This document shows positions 44,236 to 54,090 of a DNA stretch of 64,000 bases, piece after piece. Location of the stretch: assembly GCF_963855985.1 (NCBI RefSeq), contig NC_087104.1, positions 14,260,001-14,324,000 on the forward strand, written 5' to 3'. Source of the DNA: Ostrinia nubilalis. Taxonomy: Eukaryota; Arthropoda; Insecta; Lepidoptera; Crambidae. Within the stretch, counting starts at the first letter, position 1. Each line of letters opens with the position of its first letter. The translations under genes were made by a program, and so were the position numbers. The notes below the pieces were generated by a model. It made no database searches and was not told where the DNA came from. It saw only the letters and a list, made by a program, of their open reading frames with translations.

Positions 44236-46240
44236 TTGGTATGAATTTACTTAGGTAATTACACATTCCTAGAAATTTTTGTAGTTGTTTTATGTTTTTT
44301 GGTTCTTCTAACTTTAAAATAGCCTGAACGTGATCCTGGTCAACTCTTATGCCTTCTTTAGAAATGTATAAACCTACATATTTCACATGATCTTTCTTAA
44401 ACTGTAATTTTGTGCTATTAAATTTAACATTGTGCTCTCTGGCTCTTTTTATCACTTGAGACAAAATTTTATCATGCTCAGCTGTATTTTTTCCCCCAAT
44501 TATTATGTCATCGTAAAATATGTGTACTCCCATTATATCACCAAAAATAGTGTTGTTTATTTTCTGTAATACCTCTGGGGCTGATGTAATGCCGAAAGGT
44601 AATCTATTAAATCTATACCTGCCAAAGGGTGTTCCAAACGTACACAGTTTACTCTCATCATCTAGTAAAATTTGAAAAAACCCATCTTTCATGTCTAAGA
44701 CTGTAAAAATTTCCTTTCCCGCTAAACTATTATATATTTCCTCTGGTGATGGTATTTGGTAATTTTCCCTCATAATATATTTATTTAATTCTTTTGGATC
44801 CAAACATAACCTCAAAGACTTATTAGGTTTTTCCACTATAACCAAATTATTACACCATTCAGTCGGGCCACTCACTTTTTGTATTATACCTCTACTTTCA
44901 TAACTATCCAAAGTTTCTTTCATTCTATCTTTCAAAGCATCTGGCACTCTTCTAATAGGTTTCACAACAGGGCATGCATCCTCTCTCACTTTAATTTGAT
45001 ATTTTCCTATACTTCCTAACCCTTTAAAAACATCTTCATTTTCTTTAATAAATGCGGTTCTATCACAATCTATAGTATTTACTTGTTTCAAATCCTCTAA
45101 CCTTTTCACTAAATTTAGCCTCATACAATCTGATAATCCAATAACTGGTTGAACAGGTAAGTCAATCACAGTGAAATTAAGTTTCTCTCTTTTACAATTT
45201 AACTCACAATCTAACTCCACAGTACCTACCGTTTGTAACCTTTGCTTATTGTACACAAGTAACACTGTTTGTGAATCTTTCAATACACTATTACCTTTAA
45301 TTTTCTTATAAAGTTGTAACGGTAATGTGTTACAGTCAGCACCAGTATCTAATTTGAACTTTACCTCAAAATTATTAATTTTCAATATTTCCAACCAACT
45401 TTGTGACTTAACACTGTCTATAGTAACTATACTACCTAAGTTATAGTCCTCACTAGCACTTGAGCAATCCCGATCTTGAGCGACTTCATGTATCTTCTTT
45501 TCCTTCTTGTTTCCGGTCCCTTGTTTGTAGCTTTTGTTCTTGTTTCTGCACATAGACGCGAAGTGGTTGTACTTGTTGCATATTTTGCATTTTCTTCCGT
45601 AGGCCGGACAAGCTTTAGGCAAATGTATTTTTCCACAGTAGTTACATTCCTTTTGCTTCATTCTCCTTATCATGTCTAGCCTTTCTCTATTTTGTCCTTC
45701 AATGATGTTAACTTGATCTTTACCCAACTCCACAGTTCTACATAATTCTGTTGCTTTTTTCAGATCAAACTGCTCCAACCGAAGTAATCTTTCTTTTATG
45801 CTCGTATCCTTACATCCAATAATTATCACCATGATAGTCATTCTTTCAAACAGTTCTCCCAGTTCACATTTCTTGGCCTGGTTTATTGTCCTTGTGATGA
45901 AATGGTCAATGCTCTCCTGTTCCTCTTGCTTCATTCTGAGAAGTTCATATGTGTGGATAGTCAGTCCTTTTCTCGGCTCTGAGTAATTGTCAAACAGCTC
46001 CAATACGTCGTCCAATGTTTCTTCCACTTTAGGTTGGTCTCCATCTTTGCTCTTGGCGGCATTGTAGATCTCCACGCCTTCCGTTCCAGCGCAATTAAGA
46101 AATATTGCTATTTTCCTTGACTCTGTCGCCGTTGAAAGTCCAATCGCCTCGAGATACAACAGAAACATTTGTCTGAATTGTTTCCAGTTGTTATTTCGTC
46201 CCGAAATAAGCAAGTTTCTTGGCGGTTGTAGGGCCTCCAT
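44192..46240 (-). CDS. gag-pol: Gypsy gag, protease and reverse transcriptase part
   Basis: Start chosen at the ATG at 46238-46240 (MEALQPPRNL); upstream only a GTG is in frame. In the numbering of the longer frame from 46300: gag to about 215, two zinc knuckles at C219-C231 and C238-C251, aspartic protease FKLDTGAD (~316-322), RT from about 445, catalytic LDMKDG (~535) and FYDD (~595-598, the family's variant of Y-x-D-D). The frame ends just after the RT thumb, NYLSKFIPNYSK, followed by 10 off-frame codons. Intact knuckles, protease and RT motifs suggest function up to that point. Confidence 0.92.
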   Translation of the reverse strand: MEALQPPRNLLISGRNNNWKQFRQMFLLYLEAIGLSTATESRKIAIFLNCAGTEGVEIYNAAKSKDGDQPKVEETLDDVLELFDNYSEPRKGLTIHTYELLRMKQEEQESIDHFITRTINQAKKCELGELFERMTIMVIIIGCKDTSIKERLLRLEQFDLKKATELCRTVELGKDQVNIIEGQNRERLDMIRRMKQKECNYCGKIHLPKACPAYGRKCKICNKYNHFASMCRNKNKSYKQGTGNKKEKKIHEVAQDRDCSSASEDYNLGSIVTIDSVKSQSWLEILKINNFEVKFKLDTGADCNTLPLQLYKKIKGNSVLKDSQTVLLVYNKQRLQTVGTVELDCELNCKREKLNFTVIDLPVQPVIGLSDCMRLNLVKRLEDLKQVNTIDCDRTAFIKENEDVFKGLGSIGKYQIKVREDACPVVKPIRRVPDALKDRMKETLDSYESRGIIQKVSGPTEWCNNLVIVEKPNKSLRLCLDPKELNKYIMRENYQIPSPEEIYNSLAGKEIFTVLDMKDGFFQILLDDESKLCTFGTPFGRYRFNRLPFGITSAPEVLQKINNTIFGDIMGVHIFYDDIIIGGKNTAEHDKILSQVIKRAREHNVKFNSTKLQFKKDHVKYVGLYISKEGIRVDQDHVQAILKLEEPKNIKQLQKFLGMCNYLSKFIPNYSKSTDKKFVEKE

Positions 46241-46344
46241 GTTTGGTTGTAGGGCACGCCGCGAGGTCAGTTTTTGTAAAACGCCGTATCTTCGTAACAC
46301 TGAAGTAATTCTTATTTCCCACTTGAGGGTTGCTTCCTGGTGTA

Positions 46345-46364
46345 TTGTTTAACACCTGACACCA
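46345..46364 (-). other. candidate primer-binding site
   Basis: On the minus strand TGGTGTCAGGTGTTAA starts directly after the 5' LTR. TGG pairs with the CCA end of a tRNA and TGTCAG fits the 3' end of insect tRNA-Leu; pairing beyond nine bases is poor. Confidence 0.5.
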
Positions 46365-46547
46365 TGTTATATATGAATAAAAAGAGTATTCTTGGTACTT
46401 TCAGTTTATTTCTAAAGCACACGTAATACAGGCAGACATTGCCCAAGAGGAAGAGAGTGATGAATCCACAGACAATATAAAGTTATGGTCTAATACCAAA
46501 GATATCATAAAGCATCAAAGATATCATAAAGTATCGAGTATACAACA
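46365..46547 (-). repeat. 5' LTR of the Gypsy element
   Basis: 183 bp, identical to 42109-42291; target duplication GTGGG follows at 46548-46552. It should contain the promoter and polyadenylation signals. AATAAA-like ATGAATAAAAAG is on the plus strand only, so signal positions remain uncertain. Confidence 0.92.
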
Positions 46548-47227
46548 GTGGGGGCCGCGCGGACCCCAACACGTGCATATCTTCGTCCTGGTGAATGATA
46601 CAGTGCTGAAACGCCTGCACCAGACGCGAGTAGCGCCGAAATGAGAATACCAAAAATTTTTGCTGCCCACGATGCGTAGCTTCTTAGAAATCAAAGAAAA
46701 CGTCATGCGTGGGGGCCGCGCGGCCCCCACGATACCAGTTAAGGGTTAAAAACCCTGGATTGTTAAAGACGTGCATTGAAGAATACTGATGAATGCCCCC
46801 TGTAATATGAAACAAAAAATTGCTTCATAATTTTCAGATGCGATCGTTTTTTGTTGTAACTTGAGGAAATAATCGCAAAATTGACAGGGACTGTCGCATT
46901 TAAAGTCGCAAATAGTGACTGTCGCGATACAGTGGTAGCGGCCAATCGTGTAAATTACGTAATTCATGCAAATTCCGCGGCCTCTTTAAAATTCCGGAAA
47001 AATAATAAACGGCGCGTGATTTGGGCGCAAAGGACTTGGAAATTGGAGCGTAAAGAATTGTTTTCTTGTCATGTTCTTTTGAGGTGTTTAAGAATAAGTA
47101 GGTAAAGTACTCTCCCGAAATCTTTTGTGAGCGCGTTTAAATTGAAATAAATTTTGAACAAGCTGAAGAATGTTTTACATGAAAAAGTAAATTGAGAGAA
47201 AAAAAAGAAATTCTTAGTCACTGACTT

Positions 47228-47397
47228 AGGGCTCGTTCCCACGGCAATTCAGCTTTGCTGGATCCAGTAATTCAGGATCACACATAATGTGTGTTTCAAA
47301 TACAAACGGGATGTTCGTGTGAACGTTAATATTAAAACGGGTGCTACTAAACGGTATCCTGCAATAAACGGGATTTATCCGTGGAACAATCCCTTAC
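47228..47397. mobile_element. possible MITE, AGGGCTCGTTCCCACGG ends
   Basis: AGGGCTCGTTCCCACGG at the left and CCGTGGAACAATCCCTT at the right are imperfect inverted repeats about 170 bp apart. No clear duplication. Confidence 0.4.
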
Positions 47398-47492
47398 CGA
47401 CTTATTTCTTTACGGTTCAATTTAGATCGTAAGTTCCCAACTATAAGTTTTTGATTTGCTTACTTAATGAATATTTTTATTTTGAGCGTATA

Positions 47493-47863
47493 CAGGGTGA
47501 TTTTTGTATCAGTATCCAAATTTTCAGGATCGACTCAGAACCAGTAACTTAATTGATTTACGTAAAGAAAACAAAACTTTTTTCTCCATATTTAATTATT
47601 TTCATCCATTCTATTTCAAATTTGCTTCGTTCATGGAAAAAAAATGTACACACAGTTAACTGGAAAGCTTAATAGACATAATGGTGAGCGAAAATAAGCA
47701 ATAACCTTTAAAACTTAAGATATGGACACCCGTGAATTAGACTTTCAATATTTTTTTTTGCGAAAAATACCACAATTAAAAATAATTACGATAAAGTTGT
47801 ATTGTAAAATTGTTCTAACGAGCTTATTAAAAAAATTTGGATACTGATAACAAAGTCACCCTG
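47493..47863. mobile_element. mariner-type MITE, CAGGGTGA ends, TA duplication
   Basis: Begins CAGGGTGATTTTTGTATCAG followed by TATCCAAATTTT, and ends AAATTTGGATACTGATAACA then AAGTCACCCTG. TA on both sides (47491-47492, 47864-47865). 371 bp, non-coding. Confidence 0.7.
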
Positions 47864-48141
47864 TATAATGGTTCTAGAGACTAGTGAAAGCATTTCGCAC
47901 GGTTCCATTTTCTTTTTAAATATATAAAATGATGTTGATAACCAATGATAACCACAGGCCTACTTTTAGGGAAGTTAAAGAAGACATTAGCTATGCCGAA
48001 CGAACAAATTGTGCTCAAAGCGATCTAAAATAACTTGCCGTGCGTAAGTCCACCATTACTGTGATACAATCGCAACGAAGCCACAACCCACGTATATTCA
48101 GAAAGCTTAGCCCTTCTTCTTCTTGTCGTGTCGACAACAAA

Positions 48142-48149
48142 CCTACACG
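48142..48149. repeat. hAT target-site duplication, left copy
   Basis: CCTACACG, repeated at 49812-49819. Confidence 0.75.
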
Positions 48150-48544
48150 CATAGCTGGGCATTAACTCGTTAATCCGTTAATCGTTAATTAACGAAGTTA
48201 ACATTTCTATTAACGGATTAACTTTTAAGTTAACTTTAAAAAATGTTAACGGACTCGTTAACTTCCGTTAAATTATCCTAAGTCCGTTAATCGTTAATCC
48301 AGTACCTACTATTTACAAAAAAGATACAGCAGGCATGCTGAACAACGCTAGAAAAACGCGTTCTGACAAGTACGTTCGGGCTTCCAGAACTTCCAGAACC
48401 CAAAACAACAGTTTTTGTAACCAGATCACTAACGACACTTGTTTGTATGTGTGGGACAACTCTTGCAACTGAATTTAAAAGACCAGTTTTCCTCAACCGA
48501 TTGAGCTGAAATTTGGTATACGTTGTGGTACCGTTGAGCTGGTC

Positions 48545-48785
48545 TGATGATGGAGTTATGAGGTGGCCATAGGAACTCCTAAATGAAACGGCGGCATCGC
48601 ATCGAATTTGGGTTCGTTGGATTTGTCTTTTCGAGCACTTTAGTACTAGTTGATGTCCAGGGTCCTGATGATGGAGTCAGGAGGTGGCCATAGTAATTCC
48701 TAAACGAAACGGTGGAAACTTATAGAGTTTGGGTTTGCTGGTTTTGTCTTTTCGAGCACTTTGGTGCTAAATGGTATTGTAATGA
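48545..48785 (+). repeat. ~122-bp imperfect tandem duplication
   Basis: TGATGATGGAGTTATGAGGT at 48545 and TGATGATGGAGTCAGGAGGT at 48667 open two units that both continue through GGTGGCCATAG, TCCTAAA, GAAACGG and TTGTCTTTTCGAGCACTTT. Inside the hAT element. Confidence 0.65.
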
Positions 48786-48851
48786 GGATCATTACTGTTG
48801 TAGAAAATTCAATAAAAATAGTATCTACGTTAATCTTAAAGACATAAGAAG

Positions 48852-48982
48852 TCATACCCAGCTTCTGGCCGAGGGGGAGTCACACTCAGCTTATGGCCTG
48901 GGGGGAGGGGCAAGCCTTACCCAGCTTCTTGCCTTGGTGGGAGGGTGGATGTCATACCCAGTTTCTGGCCTGGGGGGGGGGA
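48852..48982 (+). repeat. G-rich minisatellite, about four 36-bp units
   Basis: Units of the form TACCCAGCTTCTGGCC followed by a G-rich segment (GAGGGGGAG, GGGGGGAGGGG, GGTGGGAGGG, GGGGGGGGG). The open frames across it are by-products of the repeat period. Confidence 0.65.
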
Positions 48983-49514
48983 CCCAAATCGCCAAATATC
49001 CCACCACGGAGACCCCAAATCGCGCCTCCGCGTTCCATAGAATCGTATGAACGTATGGATTTTTTGGGATATTTTTCACAATTTCTATTTTTCAAAATTA
49101 CCTATCGATAGCTTTCTTTATTTTGATGAATAAATGTCATTAAAAGTTTTTCTCTAAAACTGATAGTTTGGCTAGAAAAAAATATTTTCTATCCACGTCG
49201 TACGCCGGCAGCGCTCGGTTCCGATATAGTGACGTCATCGTTCCCGCGCCGGGCGGTCAGTGAAATTTTTTAGTAATTTGGCCATAACTTCGTAAATTTT
49301 TGTCGAAGAACAAAAATTTTTGGACTGTATAATATTAAGGATTTCTTGCCCTATAAATCTGCATTCACAACAAAAAATCGAAATGAACCTCATTGAACCA
49401 AGTGTCAGAGTAAATTATTTTCTTTGGAACCAAGGCTCTGAGATTGAGATACTAAAAAGTGTAAAATAAAATTATAATAATTAAAAAGCTTTTATTCTGA
49501 AATGCAATTGTATT

Positions 49515-49667
49515 AAAACGAAAAAAATAATTGTACTTATGCAAGGTTCAAATAATTTCGAAAGCTTGTAGCGCAAATATAAAAGAGGAATAAATTCCAT
49601 GCGCGATACAAACTTTCGAAATTATTTGAACCTTGCATAGGTACAATTATTTTTTTCGTTTTATTAT
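49515..49667. repeat. internal hairpin of the hAT element
   Basis: AACGAAAAAAATAATTGTAC and CAAGGTTCAAATAATTTCGA (49517-49562) are inverted at 49615-49664 with about 50 bp between. It may be a remnant of a smaller inserted element. Confidence 0.55.
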
Positions 49668-50075
49668 CATGTGTTAACGGATTAACGATTAACGTTAACT
49701 TGCGTTAAATCTTGCAAAATGTAACGTTTTAACGTTTAACGAAGTAAATTTTTTTATTAACGGTTTAACGATTAACGAAGTTAACTATTTGATTAACGGT
49801 GCCCAGCTATGCCTACACGGTGTCAGCCTGAACTCTGCTACGAGTGGCGTTCTCAGTAGCATTCATTCCTGTGTGCAGTTTTTTGAGCAAGCAGGGCACG
49901 ACATCATGTGCTTCATCGTCTGGGGGACACAACCACATTTGCACTCCAAGTTTGAACCATCTGAAACTGATTGTGCTTACTACGGCCGACTTGCGTCCTT
50001 TATAAACAAATAGCTTAGCCCTTACCCAATACACATTGCTTACAAAAGCTTGGAGAAAAAATTGTGACTGAGTTC

Positions 50076-50200
50076 CACCCACATGGTGGACCGATGACCT
50101 CATAAAGCTAGTAGGAAGGCGCTGGATGCAGGCCGAAATCATTGGGGAGGCCTATGTTCAGCAGTGGACGTCCTGTGACTGAAATAAATGATGATGATGA
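50076..50200 (+). repeat. RTE-like LINE 3' end
   Basis: TCCACCCACATGGTGGACCG, GGAAGGCGCTGGATGCAGGC, ATTGGGGAGGCCTATGTTCA, GTGGACGTCCTGTGACTGAA and an ATGATGATG tail. A second, more diverged piece with GGTGGACCGACGATCTTGTG follows at 50225-50335. Confidence 0.75.
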
Positions 50201-50224
50201 GTGACTGAGTTTGTAGCTTCTTCG

Positions 50225-50335
50225 TCTCCGGAAGACATAGTGTAAGCAGGTCCCCCCATTAGATCACAATAGGTGGACCGACGATCTTGTGAAGGTCGCG
50301 GAAGTATCTGAATTCGGGCAGCGCAGAAGCGGGAA
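50225..50335 (+). repeat. RTE-like LINE fragment, diverged subfamily
   Basis: GAAGACATAGTGTAAGCAGG, GGTGGACCGACGATCTTGTG and AAGGTCGCGGAAGTATCTG resemble the subfamily at 30540-30870. Confidence 0.55.
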
Positions 50336-50717
50336 AGTTTTGTAAGGCTGCTCCGGACCGCATTACTCTAAAACGCTCTCTAGAAGTTCATACAGATTGG
50401 CCGTCCGGACGGTCCGCTTGACACTAAAACCAGCCTTATAAAATGATTGATTTTTGAAAAATACAGTGAAGAATTTCTTGTTGTATCTTGTTGCGTTTGA
50501 GTTGACAGTCACCTAGGGGAGAGCTGCTGAGTTAGTTTATGTTGTGTCAAAATTATTAAGTCATTAAAACAGAGTAGAGGTCTCCACTGCCTTATCTTCT
50601 AGTGTCATCGTTCGAAATGAGATGCTTTGCTGATCAACGGGCATACCTAATGAAGACGTTGACAATACACATGTTGAGGTGTTGAATTTTAACTGTACTT
50701 ACCTCTATAACTATAAC

Positions 50718-50802
50718 TTACTGGCTTCGCCCGCGTGGAATTTTGTCTGTGACAGAAAAACTTTATCGCGCGCGTCCCGGTTTTTGAAACAGAACTATCC
50801 TA
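50718..50802 (-). repeat. TAATATTATAAAT-CTGT repeat fragment, reversed
   Basis: CTGGCTTCGCCCGCGTGGAA, TTTTGTCTGTGACAGAAAAA and CTTTATCGCGCGCGTCCC are the reverse of the 3' part of the repeat at 36618-36840. Confidence 0.65.
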
Positions 50803-50894
50803 TGCCTAACCTAAGTTCTCATTGTGTCCTCACTTGTAACAAACAACACGAAATAAAAAGAACTGAATGAAAGAAAGCTATATTAAAATGTATA

Positions 50895-51998
50895 CAGTGT
50901 GAGTCACGTTAAAGTGTACATATGAAAATAGATGAAACTAGGCCTATTTTTATCGACAAAAAAGAGGTCAAAAAATTTTTGAGATTTTTTTTTAATTTTT
51001 TATAGATTTTTTTTTCTTCCAATTACTTATTGTAAAGAAAACGTAATAACTTTTAAACTAAGCGGTATATCCTGATAAAATAAAAACAGTAATAATGCTA
51101 AATAACAGGCGATACTAAAAAAATACATAAAATACACAAAAAAGACCAACAAATAATAAAAAACGATACTTTTTGAAAAAAATCTGCTTTTAAATTCGTG
51201 TTTTTTTGGTTATTTGATAAATTTCTCCAAAAAATGCCCCTATAACCGGTGTTTTTTACTACTTTGTATTATTCTCTATCGTATTACCTTCGTAAAACCA
51301 AAAATCGAATGTCTCTATCCCTATCACAACATTTGCTATGATCGTTTGAACAAAGGCCTGCCACAACATTATTCTCCGCTACATGTAGAGACAATTTTAA
51401 TTTTAACTAAAATGCTTATTTTACTTCGAAGTCTTTTGTTTTTATTTGAAATCTAACTTGTCTTTATCAAAATTACATATCTAGAGCCATTTTCAGTTTC
51501 GTTGTTAACGAAGCCTTGAATGGCGCGCCCGGAGAGGCTTAGTTCAAACGATCATTGCAAACGTTGTGATAGGGATAGGGACATGCGATTTTTGGTTTTA
51601 CGAAGGTAATACGATAGAGAATAATACAAAGTAATAAGAAACACCAGTTATAGGGGCATTTTTTGGAGAAATTTATCAAATAACCAAAAAAACACGAATT
51701 TAAAAGCAGATTTTTTTCAAAAAGTATCGTTTTTTATTATTTGTTGGCCTTTTTTGTGTATTTTATGTATTTTTTTAATATTGCCTGTTATTTAGCATTA
51801 TTACTGTTTTTATTTTATTAGTATATACCGCTTAGTTTAAAAGTTATTACGTTTTCTTTACAATAAGTAATTGGAAGAAAAAAAATTCTATAAAAAATTA
51901 AAAAAAAATCTCAAAAATTTTTTGACCTCTTTTTTGTCGATAAAAATAGGTCTAGTTTCATCTATTTTCATATGTACACTTTAACGTGACTCACACTG
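50895..51998. mobile_element. 1.1-kb palindromic element, copy 2
   Basis: Same family, ends and orientation-independent structure as 13462-14566. CAGTGTGAGTCACGTTAAAG at the left and its complement at the right, TA on both sides (50893-50894 and 51999-52000). 1104 bp. Differences from copy 1 are scattered substitutions and small A/T-run changes. The short open frame at 51214-51456 matches that of copy 1, but no domain is visible. Confidence 0.85.
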
Positions 51999-52002
51999 TA
52001 TA

Positions 52003-52341
52003 ACCGCCTCTGTGGTCTAGTGGTAAAGCCACCTGCTTCAGATGCAGAGGTCCCGGGTTCGATTCCCAGTGGGGGTAGATTTTTCTGTTCGGTTTGGTTG
52101 GTGGTAGGGCTTGTCTAAGTCCGCATGGCTAGCTACCACCTAATTTTGTCGTTAGTTATCTAAGTCTGTCGCCATAACAACAATGTTAACAGCATTGTTG
52201 TGTTCCGGCAGTTAGAGGTAAGATAGCCAGTTCCTCTGTGGTTGAGGATTCCGTGTGAAACTCGCTTCCACCTTCGGCCTGATCGTCACTTACCATCAGG
52301 TGAGATACAGGCTAAGTTCTTCCTCGTTGTGGATAAAAAAA
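52003..52341 (+). repeat. full-length tRNA-derived SINE, about 340 bp
   Basis: Head: ACCGCCTCTGTGGTCTAGTG (A box), CTGCTTCAGATGCAG anticodon-like stem and GGTTCGATTCC (B box). Then a family-specific TTTTTCTGTTCGGTTTGGTT / GGTGGTAGGGCTTGT, a body with the hairpin ACAATGTTAACAGCATTGTT, and the 3' part ACTTACCATCAGGTGAGATA to CTTCCTCGTTGTGGATAAAA. The other five copies in this window are truncations of this sequence. It depends on a partner LINE that is not identified here. Confidence 0.8.
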
Positions 52342-54090
52342 GTATCGGCCGCAACGTCACTTCAACACAATAGCGTAAACTTTACAGAACAGCACATTAA
52401 ACTGTACATTTTGGTTGCAATATCGCCTCTATTACTAGGCCCATAAGAGGCCACAGTGTTTAACTTGACGAGCCATCGTTTGAACATTCCCTGCCCAAAG
52501 AATCTTAATGCGTTCAGAAACGAGTATCGATCATCAATCTCCATCGATACTCGCCCATATCAAGGTCGGATCGATTCGAAATCGATACCATCTCGAGATC
52601 GTACACAGATAGTTACGACGGCGCCTACGTAAAGTAATCTAAGTCAGGGAATGGTCAATTCAATTTGATTTCGTAATTCGAAACCGTTTGTTTACTTTGA
52701 TATTATGGATGTTGTATGGAAATGTAATGTGAACTTTAGAGGTGAATAGGCTCAATTTTGTTTAAAACTGTTTCACTCCATGCAGGTACCTTTATGGAGA
52801 ACTCAAACCAGCGTTATTGGTCAAAATTTGGGTCAAGTAGAAATTAAACTATGTTTTTTAGACCTATCTAATTGACGTTCAAATGTTTTACTTATTTTGC
52901 ATAGCACGTGTGGTTAAACCATGCTCCGTGATGCAAAAACACAACATTCAAGTAATTTTGTGCGTGCCTTAGGTTCTATTAAAATTGTCTGTCAAAAAAG
53001 ATATTTTTTGACTTTAAGTTTTTTCAAAAAGTATTTCTGTACTTACACCACTTTACTTACCGACCGTAGACTTTTAACATCACGACTATGACCCACAGTT
53101 CAATAGATTATTATGTACAATATTCGGCACGGTTTAAAAAAGGTTAGTGATGAGAGCCGATACGGATCACAATGGAACTAGTATCTGGAGCAGTGACTAT
53201 TCCGAAAAACGTTATCCGAAGTCAGTTGCCATCCCTCTTACGCTAAGGCAGAAGCCAGCATGAGCGAAACTGACAGACAGACCCGTAAATACGTGAAAAC
53301 GTTATCCAAAGTTTCGAATGTTGCCATCCTTCTCCCACAAAGCGAGATATCAACATGAGTGACAGTGACAGGTAGTCTCGAAACGACGTGAGAATTTTTC
53401 GGAGTAGCTCCCCAGTGACTTATCGTATGAGAGTATCTTGTTCATATTGCTGAGCTTAATGACTGCCATTATAATAATTACCCATTCTTAGTTATGCAAT
53501 ATCGTTTTTAGGCATTTTGTGTACTAAAGCAACGGTGCTTTATATCGATGATGTGATTGTGTTTTATAGAATTGGTAAACTCACTAAGCAGATTCTGTGG
53601 ATTGATAAAGCTTTAATTTGACCGTATTGCGTGGTAATTTTAATAGTAAGAACTTACACCTTCTGATTTATTAGGCAGGCTTAGTGATCATTAACGAAAT
53701 AGATGTAGTGGGATTAAATATCCATTTATATTGAGTAATATTACAGAATCTTACAAAGACGCCACAGTAACGCTCACGCGTGAAATCATTTCTAGGAGTA
53801 TTTTTTCTAAATTGACTAAACTGGGAATCAAACCTACGATCTCTAAGGTCAAGAGCAAAATGACATCCATCACGACACTTGAGAATAATTTGACCATCTT
53901 TGTAATTAATTATGAATATGGTCGGTATGGTCGGTCACCTTTCAAATCATGACCGCGGTGAAAGTTGCTGAACCTCGCTTTTCACGAAAAAGGTTTTTTC
54001 CTTAAAAAAAATAATCTATGGAAAACAGAAAAAATAATCATAATATATTTTCGTAAATAAACACAACTAATTAAAATATCCAGACCCATA
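52342..54090. other. no gene recognised
   Basis: 52540-52605 is rich in ATCGAT/TATCGA motifs. 53160-53420 holds two imperfect direct units (CGTTATCCGAAGTCAGTTGC and CGTTATCCAAAGTTTCG, both followed by TTGCCATCC...) between weakly inverted ends containing ATTCCGAAAAA / TTTTTCGGAGTAG, perhaps a worn MITE. The frame at 53731-53952 has no domain. Confidence 0.4.

Larger units (their letters stand above)
42109..46547 (-). mobile_element. complete Ty3/Gypsy LTR retrotransposon, Mag-like, 4439 bp
   Basis: Two LTRs, 183 bp each and identical base for base, flank an internal region transcribed from the minus strand. LTRs run TGTTGTATAC...ATATAACA in element orientation. A purine-rich tract (AGAGCGGGGGA) abuts the 3' LTR, and a primer-binding candidate TGGTGTCAGGTGTTAA follows the 5' LTR; its first nine bases fit the complement of a tRNA-Leu 3' end. 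Domain order gag (two zinc knuckles), protease, RT, RNase H, integrase fits Gypsy, and the fused gag-pol with CPAYG...CNKYNHFA knuckles suggests the Mag clade. LTR identity implies very recent insertion. One frame shift separates the two long open frames. Confidence 0.93.
41343..46745 (-). mobile_element. piggyBac-like relic split by a Gypsy insertion
   Basis: Ends CCCTTAACTGGTATCGT and ACGATACCAGTTAAGGG flanked by TTAA (41339-41342 and 46746-46749). Without the Gypsy element and one target copy it would be about 960 bp. The motif AACTGGTATCGTGGGGG followed by the palindrome GGGGGCCGYGCGGCCCCC occurs near both ends and again beside the Gypsy insertion. Remnants of an acidic transposase N-terminus remain on the minus strand (41770-41963). 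Confidence 0.85.
48150..49811. mobile_element. non-autonomous hAT element, 1662 bp
   Basis: Ends CATAGCTGGGCA and TGCCCAGCTATG, inverted, with an 8-bp duplication CCTACACG at 48142-48149 and 49812-49819. Both subterminal regions (48163-48300 and 49673-49800) carry about ten CGTTAA/TTAACG motifs each. No transposase frame. The interior contains a ~122-bp tandem duplication, a ~36-bp G-rich minisatellite and a ~50-bp hairpin. Confidence 0.8.

Noticed and set aside
45476..45986. Plus-strand frames at 45476-45679 and 45798-45986
   Set aside because: Antisense shadows of the Gypsy gag region.
42328..46240. Considered whether the two Gypsy frames are separate genes or an endogenous retrovirus with env
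   Set aside because: Domains follow one another as a single gag-pol split by one base, and there is no third frame before the 3' LTR, so no env.
46524..46730. 68-codon minus-strand frame at the right piggyBac end
   Set aside because: Lies over GC palindromes and the LTR junction; no transposase motif.
49813..50142. 109-codon minus-strand frame after the hAT element
   Set aside because: It crosses into a recognisable RTE LINE end and shows no domain; probably part of an unassigned dispersed repeat.
52003..52075. tRNA gene
   Set aside because: A and B boxes and an anticodon-like stem are present, but the acceptor ends do not pair well, and the same head recurs at 40430 and 63200 joined to a SINE body.
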